Source of the DNA: Phaeobacter cretensis
GTDB lineage: Bacteria; Pseudomonadota; Alphaproteobacteria; Rhodobacterales; Rhodobacteraceae
Length of the DNA stretch: 64,000 nucleotides
NCBI RefSeq assembly: GCF_047372505.1
Contig: NZ_JBKBEU010000001.1
Location: forward strand, 2,666,001-2,730,000
Direction of reading: 5' to 3'
In this document: piece by piece, positions 8,027-16,414 of the stretch
How the letters are laid out: each line of letters begins with the position of its first letter
Numbering within the stretch: position 1 is the stretch's first letter
Notes under the pieces: model-generated
Databases searched by the model: none
Told to the model about the DNA's origin: nothing
What the model saw: the letters and a program-made list of their open reading frames with translations, nothing else
Position numbers and translations under genes: made by a program

Positions 8027-10300
8027 ATGCCCAAGGCCCCGAAACTATCGCTCAAGCTAAAGCTGCCTCTCATCATGGTGGCTCTGACTGCAACGTTTCT
8101 GGTTACGGTTTCATTCCTCGTCTATTCAATGGCGGAAAAGAGCATTCGCGATTTCGTTTATGCCTCCAAGGAAACCACCGCTCGCTCCGGTGAACAGGCG
8201 CTAACCTATATGATCGAAGCCGCACGCCGGGACCTATCGATCAACGCGTCTCAGCCAACGGTATTTCGCGCCATTAACAACTTTGACCGTGTTTATAAGA
8301 TGATCGAAGAAGAGCCGGTTGGCTTTCTGCGGCGTCACTACATGGAAGAAAACCCCAACGCGACAAACGAGCGTCATCTCCTCGCGGACCCCGGAGATGG
8401 ATCTTACTATAGTCAATCCCATGCAACCTATCACCCAACCTTTTTGCAGTCGTTGGAGGTCAATGGGTACGAAGACCTATACCTCCTGAATGCTGCAGGC
8501 CAGTTGCTCTACTCCGTCAAAAAACGTGAAGACTATATTCAGCAGTTTGGATCGGGCCCAAATGCAGAAAGTGGCCTGGGTCAAGTTTTTAGTGCAGCAC
8601 TCAAGGCCGAGGCCGGTCAGGTCGTCACAGCGGATTTCGCCGCCTATGAGCCGGGTGGCGGGGCAGCTGGAGCTTTTTTGGGCGTTCCAGTTTTCAACAA
8701 GAAAAAAGAAGTCATCGGCGTTATGGCCGTGCAGATTTCCAGCGGTTCGGTTGTGACGGCACTGACCTCCAACATGGACGTCGATGGGCATCAGAACATC
8801 TTCCTGGTCGGCCGAGATGGCGCAGCGCGCAGTCCATCCGTGATTGAGGGGCAGTTCGCCACAGGTGACACACTTCCGGATAGCGCCGAAATAGCAGCAG
8901 CAACGGCAGGCGAGGCAGGCTTGTTCGAAGATACGACATCAATATCCGGCGAGCAGGTGGTCGCATTGGTGCAGCCTCTGGCAATAGATGGGTTCGATTG
9001 GTCGCTTGTGCTGCAAACCGATGAACGCACAGCCTTTGCCGAAGTCAGTGAAATCCGGCTAGCCGCAATGTTGATGATTGGTGTTTCTGTGCTGATCGCT
9101 ATCGTTGTTTCATTCGTGGCGGCGCGGCATGTCACGCGCCCAATCCTGGCGCTACGTAAGGCGACCAACGCTCTTGCAGAAGAGGACTACGCGACCGAGA
9201 TTAGTGGTCGCAACCGGGGCGACGAGTTGGGGGATTTGGCTCGCAGTCTGGATACGTTCCGGGACAAATTGCTGATTGCGGATGCGGCTGCCGAGCGCGA
9301 GGAAAAATCCGCTAAACAGACAGCTGCCGTTGTCGAAGAGATGAGTGGCGCTTTGGCTGAGTTGCAACGCGGAAATCTGGCCTGCGATATTCAAGCCCCT
9401 TTTGCTGAGCACTACGAAACTCTGCGTGAGAACTTTAATCGTAGTTTGGTCAACCTGAGAGATTCGCTTTCTGAAGTGGTTGATGCGGCTCATAACGTTG
9501 ATAAATTCTCAGAAGAGCAACGCGGGTCTGCGGAAGAGATGGCGCATCGTACAGAAAGCCAGGCCGGCACTCTGGAAGAAACAGCATCTGCCTTGCAGGA
9601 TTTGACCAACAGTATTCGCGATACCGCCGATCGGGCCGGGCAGGTCGATGATACCATGCGCGGCACGCGGGATGATGCAGAGCACAGCAATCACATTGTT
9701 ACATCGGCGGTGCAGGCTATGGATCAGATCCAGGATGCATCCGAACAGATTTCGCAGATTATCAACATGATCGACGACATCGCGTTCCAGACCAATCTGC
9801 TTGCCTTGAATGCCGGTGTTGAGGCAGCCCGAGCTGGTGAAGCTGGTGCAGGATTTGCCGTTGTAGCCTCTGAAGTGCGGGCGCTTGCCATGCGCGCGTC
9901 GAAAGCCGCGGGTCAGATCAAGGGATTGACCACAGCGAGTGAGGAACATGTAGCAAACGGGGTGGCGATGGTTGGCCGCGCGGGAGATGCTCTCAGTGGG
10001 ATCATCGAAAAAGTCTCCAATGTATCCGGTCTTGTCACCGAAATTGCAGACGGGGTTCAAAAGCAGTCCAAAGGGTTGGAGAACATCAACAATGCCATGG
10101 GCCGTCTGGACGGGACTACGCAACAGAATGCCGCCATGTCTGAAGAAGCCTCTGCCGCTAGCCAGCTGCTTCAGCATGAGGCGCAGGCCTTGACGGGTGT
10201 GGTCTCTCGTTTTCAGCTTGGGGGCGGAGTTACTGCCGCAAACACGGACGACTGGAGCGCAGCTGATGATGTCGCCAACGGGAAAGCGACTTATGGCTAA
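8027..10300 (+). CDS. Methyl-accepting chemotaxis protein
   Basis: A transmembrane chemoreceptor of about 757 residues. TM1 is near residues 15-35, followed by a ~310-residue periplasmic sensor region with Cache-like features, TM2 (MLMIGVSVLIAIVVSFVAA), a HAMP domain beginning RHVTRPI, a second HAMP-like stretch with ELQRGNL, and a long helical signalling domain. The hairpin tip, IAFQTNLLALNAGVEAARAG, is the CheA/CheW-binding signature (usually NAAVEAARAG). No C-terminal CheR-docking pentapeptide is seen. Two ATGs lie close together: AGGAGA at 8011-8016 sits too near 8018 and about ten bases from 8027, so the second is preferred. The ligand is unknown. Its place after the hydroxyproline genes is suggestive, but a 187-base gap separates them. 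Confidence 0.92.
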   Translation: MPKAPKLSLKLKLPLIMVALTATFLVTVSFLVYSMAEKSIRDFVYASKETTARSGEQALTYMIEAARRDLSINASQPTVFRAINNFDRVYKMIEEEPVGFLRRHYMEENPNATNERHLLADPGDGSYYSQSHATYHPTFLQSLEVNGYEDLYLLNAAGQLLYSVKKREDYIQQFGSGPNAESGLGQVFSAALKAEAGQVVTADFAAYEPGGGAAGAFLGVPVFNKKKEVIGVMAVQISSGSVVTALTSNMDVDGHQNIFLVGRDGAARSPSVIEGQFATGDTLPDSAEIAAATAGEAGLFEDTTSISGEQVVALVQPLAIDGFDWSLVLQTDERTAFAEVSEIRLAAMLMIGVSVLIAIVVSFVAARHVTRPILALRKATNALAEEDYATEISGRNRGDELGDLARSLDTFRDKLLIADAAAEREEKSAKQTAAVVEEMSGALAELQRGNLACDIQAPFAEHYETLRENFNRSLVNLRDSLSEVVDAAHNVDKFSEEQRGSAEEMAHRTESQAGTLEETASALQDLTNSIRDTADRAGQVDDTMRGTRDDAEHSNHIVTSAVQAMDQIQDASEQISQIINMIDDIAFQTNLLALNAGVEAARAGEAGAGFAVVASEVRALAMRASKAAGQIKGLTTASEEHVANGVAMVGRAGDALSGIIEKVSNVSGLVTEIADGVQKQSKGLENINNAMGRLDGTTQQNAAMSEEASAASQLLQHEAQALTGVVSRFQLGGGVTAANTDDWSAADDVANGKATYG

Positions 10301-10321
10301 GCAATCCCGCTAATGAAATAG

Positions 10322-10359
10322 CGAAGCACGGGCTGATATTCAGAGCGTGCTTCGTTGTT
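10322..10359 (+). terminator. Probable terminator of the chemoreceptor gene
   Basis: CGAAGCACG (10322-10330) and CGTGCTTCG (10346-10354) form a perfect 9-bp stem beginning 22 bases after the stop codon, followed by the T-rich TTGTT. Confidence 0.6.
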
Positions 10360-10427
10360 GGGATGGCCGGTGTCTGCTACGAAATCATGTGCTTGTTAAG
10401 CAGTTGTGCTGATCAAACCCTGAGCTG

Positions 10428-11579
10428 TTACTGGCTTAGAGTCATGAACCCACCCTGCAATGCTGTGACTGCGGTCTGGTTCACATCTGGCACTGAATTA
10501 CGATGCGCCATTCGTTCAAGATTGACGATGGTCGACAGCATGATGCGATCGTGACTCCAATCACCCGGGCGCTGCATTAACAATGCGGTGGAAAAAACAC
10601 CTGTAACCAGCATGCCAGACACCAACATCCAGCCGAACAGATGTGTGCCCTGCGGCTGCGTCGTAGTCACGACATCGATCCGTCGTGCCAACGTAGCACC
10701 TCTGCGTAGTTCGCGACGATCGACCAGCGCCACGGAAGGGCTAGGTTGTACAAACCGGATCGGATCCTGTGTCGCCAGGGCACATGCTCGGATCAGGCAT
10801 TCGCAATAGGCGCGAATGTCTCGTCTGCCATGGGTCATGAGTGCTTGGTCACAGGCAAACTCACGCAACATTCGCACTTCGCGACGCCATAGATGGTAGG
10901 CCGGATTCCAGAACAAAAACGGACGCAACGCTTCTAACAGAAACTCACATTCCACATCGCTCTGACGGAAATGTTGCAATTCATGCGCAACGCTCAGACG
11001 CAAATCCGATGGGTTTGTAACCAGAGCCGATGGAAGCACTATATATCGGGTGAACAGGCCGCGTGTAGAGAAGGCGACGGTGCTCTTGTCACTAATACGG
11101 ATCTGTACACGGCCCAGATGCTTCCAGATATAGGCCTGCCGAAGCCCTGCGCGCAGCCGAAATGCCGCCATTGAGCTTTGCATGATCGAGAGAATTGCCC
11201 CCAGGATCAAAACGGTGACCGCAAGCTGTGACCAGAGGCTGGTTTGGGCCATCAATGCCTGAACAAGATCTTCGCGCAGCCCAAGAATGCTCTCAAGCCG
11301 GGTGGCGCTCATATTGACGTTACCCTGAAGATACTGCGCAACCAGCATGTCCGACAGGGTCGGGGGGTGCGAGACAACATAGGTGGTCAGAGCCACTGCT
11401 AGTACAGGGGATAAGGTCAACAAAAGTGTCATGCTGTTCAGCAGCTTCAGCTGCGGGCGAAACGCTGGCCCCAATCGACTGCGCGTCAGCACGGCACGTA
11501 AGGCCAACCAAAGAGCGGTGCCAGCAAACAGAAGTAAATTCAGGTCTATATAGGCGTTCAGAAAACTCTCAGCGTTCAT
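10428..11579 (-). CDS. M56 family (BlaR1/MecR1-like) membrane metalloprotease
   Basis: A 383-residue membrane protein with N-terminal hydrophobic segments (about residues 10-30, 48-70 and 112-135). Its cytoplasmic zinc-protease site is HELQH (H199-H203), with a probable third ligand, E240, in LREFACDQALM. This is the gluzincin arrangement of BlaR1/MecR1. Unlike BlaR1 it ends at about residue 383 with one late hydrophobic segment (LFGWMLVSGMLVTGVFSTALL) and has no room for the ~250-residue penicillin-binding sensor domain. The signal it senses is therefore probably not a beta-lactam bound at such a domain. Its start overlaps the upstream BlaI-like repressor gene, so the two should act together, the protease removing or inactivating the repressor. 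Confidence 0.82.
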   Translation of the reverse strand: MNAESFLNAYIDLNLLLFAGTALWLALRAVLTRSRLGPAFRPQLKLLNSMTLLLTLSPVLAVALTTYVVSHPPTLSDMLVAQYLQGNVNMSATRLESILGLREDLVQALMAQTSLWSQLAVTVLILGAILSIMQSSMAAFRLRAGLRQAYIWKHLGRVQIRISDKSTVAFSTRGLFTRYIVLPSALVTNPSDLRLSVAHELQHFRQSDVECEFLLEALRPFLFWNPAYHLWRREVRMLREFACDQALMTHGRRDIRAYCECLIRACALATQDPIRFVQPSPSVALVDRRELRRGATLARRIDVVTTTQPQGTHLFGWMLVSGMLVTGVFSTALLMQRPGDWSHDRIMLSTIVNLERMAHRNSVPDVNQTAVTALQGGFMTLSQ

Positions 11580-11964
11580 CGTCCCCCAACCTTTCGTTCA
11601 GCAAGGCCCGTATCTCCACGAGCATCTCGTCGGTGATATCCTCGTCGTCCACCAGGCGGGCTACCAAAGCTGCTGGTGCGCCATTGAAGAGCTTGCTCGA
11701 AAGGTTCTTGAGAGTGGTTTTCTGATAATCTGCCTTGGGTACCGCAGTGCGGTAAACCAAGGACCTGTCAGCCCGTTCGCTGGTCAGAAACCCTTTTTGT
11801 TCCATAATTTTCAACACGGTCGCAACTGAGGTATAGGCACGTTCCTGGCGTTTGTTCAATTCGGCCAGAATATCACGCACCGTGCCGCCGCCCGTTTCCC
11901 ACACAACTGTCATGAACTCGAGTTCAACCTCGGTCAAAAGCGGGTTGTCCTGTTTCTTTCGCAT
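11569..11964 (-). CDS. BlaI/MecI/CopY family transcriptional repressor
   Basis: A 131-residue winged-helix repressor (LLTEVELEFMTVVWETGGGTVRDI, then AYTSVATVLKIMEQKGFL, the recognition region of BlaI/MecI). The C-terminal half, rich in acidic residues and leucines, is the usual dimerisation and protease-sensitive part. The frame begins GTG-ATG; the ATG at 11964 is used, the GTG at 11967 being equally possible. The gene overlaps the M56 protease gene, the standard repressor-sensor pairing. No beta-lactamase or penicillin-binding protein gene is nearby, so the regulon is probably the pair itself plus distant genes. Confidence 0.88.
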   Translation of the reverse strand: MRKKQDNPLLTEVELEFMTVVWETGGGTVRDILAELNKRQERAYTSVATVLKIMEQKGFLTSERADRSLVYRTAVPKADYQKTTLKNLSSKLFNGAPAALVARLVDDEDITDEMLVEIRALLNERLGDDER

Positions 11965-12026
11965 CACTTAGTGTCCGGTTCTTTTGGGCTTTGTTCATGC
12001 TAGGGGATTTGAGAGGCGTTTGAAAA

Positions 12027-12046
12027 CTACTTTTTTAGGAGAGTAG
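12027..12046. promoter_or_regulatory. Candidate BlaI-type operator
   Basis: CTACT (12027-12031) and AGTAG (12042-12046) form an inverted repeat about 63 bases upstream of the repressor start. BlaI-family operators contain CTAC/GTAG half sites (ACTACA-like). Spacing and arms are short, so this is only a candidate. Confidence 0.35.
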
Positions 12047-12083
12047 CGCCTGAGACGGCAAAAGTTGTATCTTTGAATGTCAC

Positions 12084-12108
12084 AAAGGGCCCGGCTAGGG
12101 CCCTTTGC
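12084..12108 (-). terminator. Terminator-like hairpin after the glycerol transporter operon
   Basis: AAAGGGCCC (12085-12093) and GGGCCCTTT (12099-12107) form a perfect 9-bp stem with a 5-base loop, plus a C-G closing pair, 14 bases beyond the DUF2160 stop. The 3' side on the minus strand is not a strong uridine run, but position and stability fit the end of the operon. Confidence 0.65.
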
Positions 12109-12121
12109 TAATAAGCGTGTT

Positions 12122-12400
12122 TCAGACTTTCCAGAAGGTGAAGGCGAACCATCCAATTGACAGGCCCAGCGGCCACCAGAGCGGCATACCCACCAAGCCG
12201 AGCCAGGCCAAAAATATATAAGACGTGCCCAGAAGACTGATAAACAGGCGGTCGCCGCGGGTTGTTACCAGCCCCAGCACACCTTTACGGGTGTCGCCTC
12301 CGGGCTGGCGGATTTCCAGAAGGATCATCAGGCCTATGCCCGAAAAAATCCCGATGAAGACAAAGGCGGTGGGCCATGTCCAGGCCATCCAACTCAGCAT
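12122..12400 (-). CDS. glpU: DUF2160 small membrane protein of the glycerol ABC transporter operon
   Basis: A 92-residue integral membrane protein with about three hydrophobic segments (TAFVFIGIFSGIGLMILLEI; LFISLLGTSYIFLAWLGLVG; WPLGLSIGWFAFTFW). The short cytoplasmic RQPGGDTRKGVLGL segment is typical of DUF2160. Such proteins are encoded at the end of glpSTPQUV-type glycerol transport operons of alphaproteobacteria; their exact job is unknown, and an accessory role in the transporter is the usual assumption. The start shares one base with the stop of the preceding permease gene (TAATG), so it is translated with the transporter. Confidence 0.85.
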   Translation of the reverse strand: MLSWMAWTWPTAFVFIGIFSGIGLMILLEIRQPGGDTRKGVLGLVTTRGDRLFISLLGTSYIFLAWLGLVGMPLWWPLGLSIGWFAFTFWKV

Positions 12401-13197
12401 TATACCCTCCCCATCGCAAAGCCTTTTGCGATGTAGTTACGGACGAAATAGATCACGATCGCGCCCGGAATGATTGTCAGCGTGCCGGCAGCCGCGAGCA
12501 GGCCTAGCTCATAGCCGGCACTCGATGCGGTTTTGGTCATGGTTGCTGCAATCGGTTTCGCGGCCACAGCGGTCAATGTCTTGGCCAACAGCAGTTCGAC
12601 CCAGGAGAACATGAAGCAGAAGAAGGCTGCGACGCCGACGCCGGCCTTGATCGACGGAATGAAGATCGTGGCGAAAAAGCGCGGGAAAGAATAGCCGTCT
12701 ACATAGGCGGTTTCGTCCAGCTCTTTGGGGATACCACCCATGAAACCTTCTAGAATCCAGACCGCTAGCGGAATGTTGAACAGACAGTGTGCCAGAGCCA
12801 CCGCTAGATGGGTATCAAACAGACCAACAGCTGAATAAAGCTGGAAGAAGGGCAGGGCGAAAACTGCCGCCGGCGCCATCCGGTTGGTCAGCAACCAAAA
12901 GAACAGCTGCTTGTCACCCAGAAAGCGATAGCGCGAGAACGCATAGGCCGCAGGCAAGGCAACAGCGACGGATATCACCGTATTGATTGACACATATATG
13001 ATCGAGTTGATGTAACCCCAGTACCAGCTCGGATCGGTAAAGATTGTCGCGTAGTTCTCCAGAGTGAAAGTCTGGGGGAACAGCGAGAAGCCGGACAGGA
13101 TTTCGTTTGTCGTCTTAAAGCTCATCGCGACCAGCCAATAGATCGGCAGCATGAGGAACAGGATATAGACGATGGGGACTATGGTACGTTTTTGCAT
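12400..13197 (-). CDS. glpQ: Glycerol ABC transporter permease GlpQ
   Basis: A 265-residue MalG-type inner-membrane permease with about six hydrophobic helices. The first is IVPIVYILFLMLPIYWLVAMSF, and the EAA-like coupling loop is LDETAYVDGYSFPRFFATIFIPSIKAG. It pairs with the MalF-type permease encoded 12 bases upstream. The operon content (degenerate and canonical ATPases, DUF2160, large binding protein) identifies the glycerol-type transporter of alphaproteobacteria rather than a general sugar importer. Assignment to glycerol is from the operon pattern, not from a substrate residue. Confidence 0.87.
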   Translation of the reverse strand: MQKRTIVPIVYILFLMLPIYWLVAMSFKTTNEILSGFSLFPQTFTLENYATIFTDPSWYWGYINSIIYVSINTVISVAVALPAAYAFSRYRFLGDKQLFFWLLTNRMAPAAVFALPFFQLYSAVGLFDTHLAVALAHCLFNIPLAVWILEGFMGGIPKELDETAYVDGYSFPRFFATIFIPSIKAGVGVAAFFCFMFSWVELLLAKTLTAVAAKPIAATMTKTASSAGYELGLLAAAGTLTIIPGAIVIYFVRNYIAKGFAMGRV

Positions 13198-13209
13198 CGT
13201 ATCAGATCC

Positions 13210-14073
13210 TCAATTCTGGTCGTCTTTGGTCATCAGCGTGTAGAATAGCCAGCTGACCAGAAGTGTGATTGCAAAATAGATCAGCGACATCGCAGCGGCA
13301 GGGCCGAGGTCAAACTGACCCAATGCGATCTTCACCAGATCAATCGACAGAAGCGTGGTCGAGTTGCCGGGACCACCGCCCGTGAGCACGAAAGGTTCGG
13401 TGTAGATGTTAAAGCTGTCCATAAACCGCAGCAGGATTGCGATGGTCAAAACCGTCTTCATCTTAGGTAACTGGATGAACCTAAACACGGCCCAGTTAGA
13501 AGCGCCGTCGATCTTGGCGGCTTGATAATAGGCGTCCGGGATCGATACGAGACCTGCATAGCTCAGCAGCACAACAAGCGAGGTCCAGTGCCAGACATCC
13601 ATCGTGATGATGGTCACCCAGGCCGCAATCGGATCCTGCGTCATATCATAGTTGATACCCAGCGTGTGGTTTAGAAAATACCCCAACAGGCCGATATCGG
13701 GCAGGGTAAAGATGTTCCACATTGCACCAACCACATTCCATGGGATCAGCATCGGCAGCGCCATAGTCACAAGGCAAACCGGTACCCAAAAACCCTTGCG
13801 GGGCATCGACAGAGCGATTGCAATGCCCAACGGCACTTCGATGATCAGGATCAGGAAAGTGAACAGAAACTGACGGCCAAGTGCCGCATGAAACCGGTCA
13901 GAGCGCAGTATCTGCTGGAACCAGTCTAACCCCTGCCAGAAGAAGACGTTGTCACCAAAGGTTTCCTGCACCGAGTAGTTGACCACCGTCATCATCGGAA
14001 TCAGCGCGTTGAACGCGACCAGCAAGAGGACGGGGAGCACAAAGAACCACGCCTTTTGGTTTTCGGTTTTCAT
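13210..14073 (-). CDS. glpP: Glycerol ABC transporter permease GlpP
   Basis: A 287-residue MalF-type permease with N-terminal helix WFFVLPVLLLVAFNALIPMM, further helices near residues 65-85, 95-120, 160-180 and 250-275, and an EAA-like loop, YYQAAKIDGASNWAVFRFIQLP. The start overlaps the ATPase gene by ATGA (4 bases). With GlpQ it forms the membrane channel energised by GlpS and GlpT. Confidence 0.87.
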   Translation of the reverse strand: MKTENQKAWFFVLPVLLLVAFNALIPMMTVVNYSVQETFGDNVFFWQGLDWFQQILRSDRFHAALGRQFLFTFLILIIEVPLGIAIALSMPRKGFWVPVCLVTMALPMLIPWNVVGAMWNIFTLPDIGLLGYFLNHTLGINYDMTQDPIAAWVTIITMDVWHWTSLVVLLSYAGLVSIPDAYYQAAKIDGASNWAVFRFIQLPKMKTVLTIAILLRFMDSFNIYTEPFVLTGGGPGNSTTLLSIDLVKIALGQFDLGPAAAMSLIYFAITLLVSWLFYTLMTKDDQN

Positions 14074-15176
14074 TGTGCCTCCTCCTTCGTGCGGGTGGCA
14101 GGTTGGGCGGCTTCGGTGGCGATCCAGCCATCGACATAAAGCCGTGTCTGATCCTGACGGAAGGCCAGATGAACGGCGCTGCCCTTGGCCGGGCCAGCGC
14201 CGTCAATCACCGCGTTGATGCGCTGACCATCGGCGTTGCATTCCACAACCGTATGGCGGCCGACGTCGGAGACTTTGGTCACGGTAGCCGGTAGCCCAGC
14301 CTCTGCAAGTGAGACAAATTCGGGTCGGATGCCGATCTCGGTTTGGCCCTCAGCAGTACCAAGGGTCGGTCCTTCCAGCGCAATTGGTGTATCACCAAGG
14401 AACGGTTGGTTGTTGTGCAGATCGCATGGCAGAACGTTCATACCAGGCGAGCCGATGAAGTGACCGACAAATGTATGTGCAGGTCGTTCGAACAGCTCAA
14501 CCGGCGTGCCAATTTGCACAACCATACCGTCCTGCATCACCACAACCTGATCAGCAAAGGTTAGCGCCTCTGTCTGGTCATGTGTGACATAAATCATCGT
14601 GGCTTTTACACGCTGATGGAGCTCTTTCAACTTGGAGCGTAGCTTCCATTTCAGATGCGGGTCGATCACGGTTAAAGGTTCGTCGAACATGACAACGTTC
14701 ACGTCCTCACGCACTAGCCCCCTCCCCATGGAGATCTTTTGTTTGTTATCCGGCGACAGGCCGGCGGCCCGCGTAGTCAGCAGATCGGTAACTTCCAACA
14801 TCTCAGCAATTGCCATGACGCGGTTTTTGACCGTTGCTTCATCCCTGCCGCGATTGCGTAGCGGAAACGCCAGATTATCGTAGACAGTCATCGTGTCGTA
14901 GATCACGGGGAACTGAAATACCTGCGCAATATTGCGCTGATCGGGCGGCAGTTTGGTGACATCCTTGCCGTCAAAAAGGATCTGCCCTTCAGACGGGACG
15001 AGAAGCCCGGAGATAATGTTCAGCAGCGTGGATTTACCGCAACCTGACGGGCCCAGCAGTGCATAAGCGCCGCCATCTGTCCAGTCGAGGTCAATTTCCT
15101 TCAAGGCGTAGTCGGATTCGCTTGAGGGGTTCGGCGCATAGCTGTGCCGCAGTTTTGAGAGTGTAATCTTAGCCAT
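14070..15176 (-). CDS. glpT: Glycerol ABC transporter ATPase GlpT (degenerate signature motif)
   Basis: A 368-residue MalK-type ATPase. The start at 15176 (MAKITLSKLRHSY) is chosen because it follows the preceding stop by seven bases; the longer frame lies inside that gene. Walker A is GPSGCGKST (42-50) and Walker B is VVMFDEPLTVIDP. The ABC signature, normally LSGGQ, reads LSPDNKQK (from about 140), which is unusual. The C-terminal ~110 residues form the OB-type regulatory domain. Paired with the canonical GlpS it would make a heterodimer with one normal and one altered composite ATP site. The family and operon role are confident. Confidence 0.88.
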   Translation of the reverse strand: MAKITLSKLRHSYAPNPSSESDYALKEIDLDWTDGGAYALLGPSGCGKSTLLNIISGLLVPSEGQILFDGKDVTKLPPDQRNIAQVFQFPVIYDTMTVYDNLAFPLRNRGRDEATVKNRVMAIAEMLEVTDLLTTRAAGLSPDNKQKISMGRGLVREDVNVVMFDEPLTVIDPHLKWKLRSKLKELHQRVKATMIYVTHDQTEALTFADQVVVMQDGMVVQIGTPVELFERPAHTFVGHFIGSPGMNVLPCDLHNNQPFLGDTPIALEGPTLGTAEGQTEIGIRPEFVSLAEAGLPATVTKVSDVGRHTVVECNADGQRINAVIDGAGPAKGSAVHLAFRQDQTRLYVDGWIATEAAQPATRTKEEAQ

Positions 15177-15183
15177 TTGCGCC

Positions 15184-16260
15184 TCACGCCACGCGGGAGC
15201 CATCGGGGGCAAAAACATATGCCGCCGAAGGATCCATATAGAAATCATGCAGTTCGCCCACCTCATAAGGGTGGACCCCCGCCGAAAGGGAAACCCAGCT
15301 GCCGTGGCCGACGTCCAGTCCCATGTCGAAATGCGCGCTGCTCTCAGAGCCTGACAACTCGGTCACTTGCACTCGACCTGACAGCTGCACTGTTGTTGCT
15401 TGGCGGGGAGTTGGCAGAACGTGATAGGGGCGGATAGCGATGGTGTAGGGGCCGTCTGACAGGTCTGCGGCAGCGCCGACCAGCGACCAACTGACATCAT
15501 GGCCAATCCTCGCCGTGTTGCCCTCTTTGATAATCGGTGCAGTGTTGATGGGCGGATCCGAGAACACTCGTGCGGCATCAAGGTTCCTTGGGGTGCGATA
15601 GATATCGGCGGTGGTGCCGAACTGGCTGACGCGGCCGTCACGCATCAGGGCGGTTTTGCCACCCAGCAGCAGCGCTTCTTCGGGTTCTGATGTTGCATAG
15701 ACCACCACTGCGCCCCGGCCAGCAAATAGCTCGGGCAGTTGGTCGCGTAATTCTTCGCGCAGCTTGTAGTCGAGGTTCGCCAGTGGTTCATCCAGAAAAA
15801 CCGCGCGGCTTTCTTTGGCAATCGCTCGGGCCAGCGCGGTCCGCTGCTGTTGACCGCCGGATAGTTCATGGGGGCGGCGATGCAGCATCGGTCGAAGTTG
15901 CAAGATATCCGCAGCCTCTTCCACGCGGTCGGTGATTTCTGATTTGGCCATGCCTGCGACCTTCAGCGGTGAGGCGATGTTCTCATAGACGGTCATATGC
16001 GGGTAGTTGATGAAAAACTGATGCACCAAGCTGATGTTGCGTTTTTGAGTGCTAAGGGCAGTCACGTCCTGACCGTCCATGACAACCTGTCCGCTGGCAA
16101 TCGGGTCCAGTCCTGCCATCATCTTGATGAGAGAGGTCTTGCCTGACCCGGTAGCGCCCAGAAGGACGTTGAAGTGACCTGGCTCTAGCACAAGGGAGGT
16201 TTCCTTGATGTGCAGCTGAGCGCCGACGCGTTTGGTCACGTTTATTAGTTCGAGTGCCAT
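15184..16260 (-). CDS. glpS: Glycerol ABC transporter ATPase GlpS
   Basis: A 358-residue MalK-type ATPase starting at MALELINVTK (16260), with GGAAAG upstream. Walker A is GATGSGKT (35-42), the signature LSGGQQQR is canonical (133-140) and Walker B is AVFLDEPLANLDY. The C-terminal third is an OB-fold regulatory domain. One subunit difference is visible next to GlpT: here the signature is intact. It lies behind a strong hairpin that follows glpV, so its expression is probably lower than that of the binding protein. Confidence 0.88.
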   Translation of the reverse strand: MALELINVTKRVGAQLHIKETSLVLEPGHFNVLLGATGSGKTSLIKMMAGLDPIASGQVVMDGQDVTALSTQKRNISLVHQFFINYPHMTVYENIASPLKVAGMAKSEITDRVEEAADILQLRPMLHRRPHELSGGQQQRTALARAIAKESRAVFLDEPLANLDYKLREELRDQLPELFAGRGAVVVYATSEPEEALLLGGKTALMRDGRVSQFGTTADIYRTPRNLDAARVFSDPPINTAPIIKEGNTARIGHDVSWSLVGAAADLSDGPYTIAIRPYHVLPTPRQATTVQLSGRVQVTELSGSESSAHFDMGLDVGHGSWVSLSAGVHPYEVGELHDFYMDPSAAYVFAPDGSRVA

Positions 16261-16361
16261 CTTGCTTTGACTTTCCGGCGGACGGCCTGTTGCGCGCGGC
16301 ATGCGCGATCATTTTTTAGGGAAATAGGTAGCTCCGGAGAGTGCGTGCCAGGTTCCGGGGC

Positions 16362-16402
16362 AAAAGTGGGGAGCGCCGCGGATTGATCCGTACGCTCCCC
16401 AC
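16362..16402 (-). terminator. Intrinsic terminator/attenuator between glpV and glpS
   Basis: On the minus strand CGCTCCCCAC (16402-16393 as read) pairs with GTGGGGAGCG (16375-16366), a perfect 10-bp stem whose loop can itself fold. It is followed directly by TTTT. It sits 13 bases after the binding-protein stop and before the ATPase gene, the usual place for an attenuator that lets the binding protein outnumber the membrane components. Confidence 0.75.
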
Positions 16403-16414
16403 AAGGACTAGGGG

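Noticed and set aside
9509..10177. 222-codon minus-strand frame
   Set aside because: Antisense to the chemoreceptor signalling domain; repetitive helical coding often leaves long reverse frames.
10428..11964. Beta-lactam resistance operon
   Set aside because: Only repressor and protease are present; the protease lacks the penicillin-binding sensor domain and no beta-lactamase gene is adjacent.
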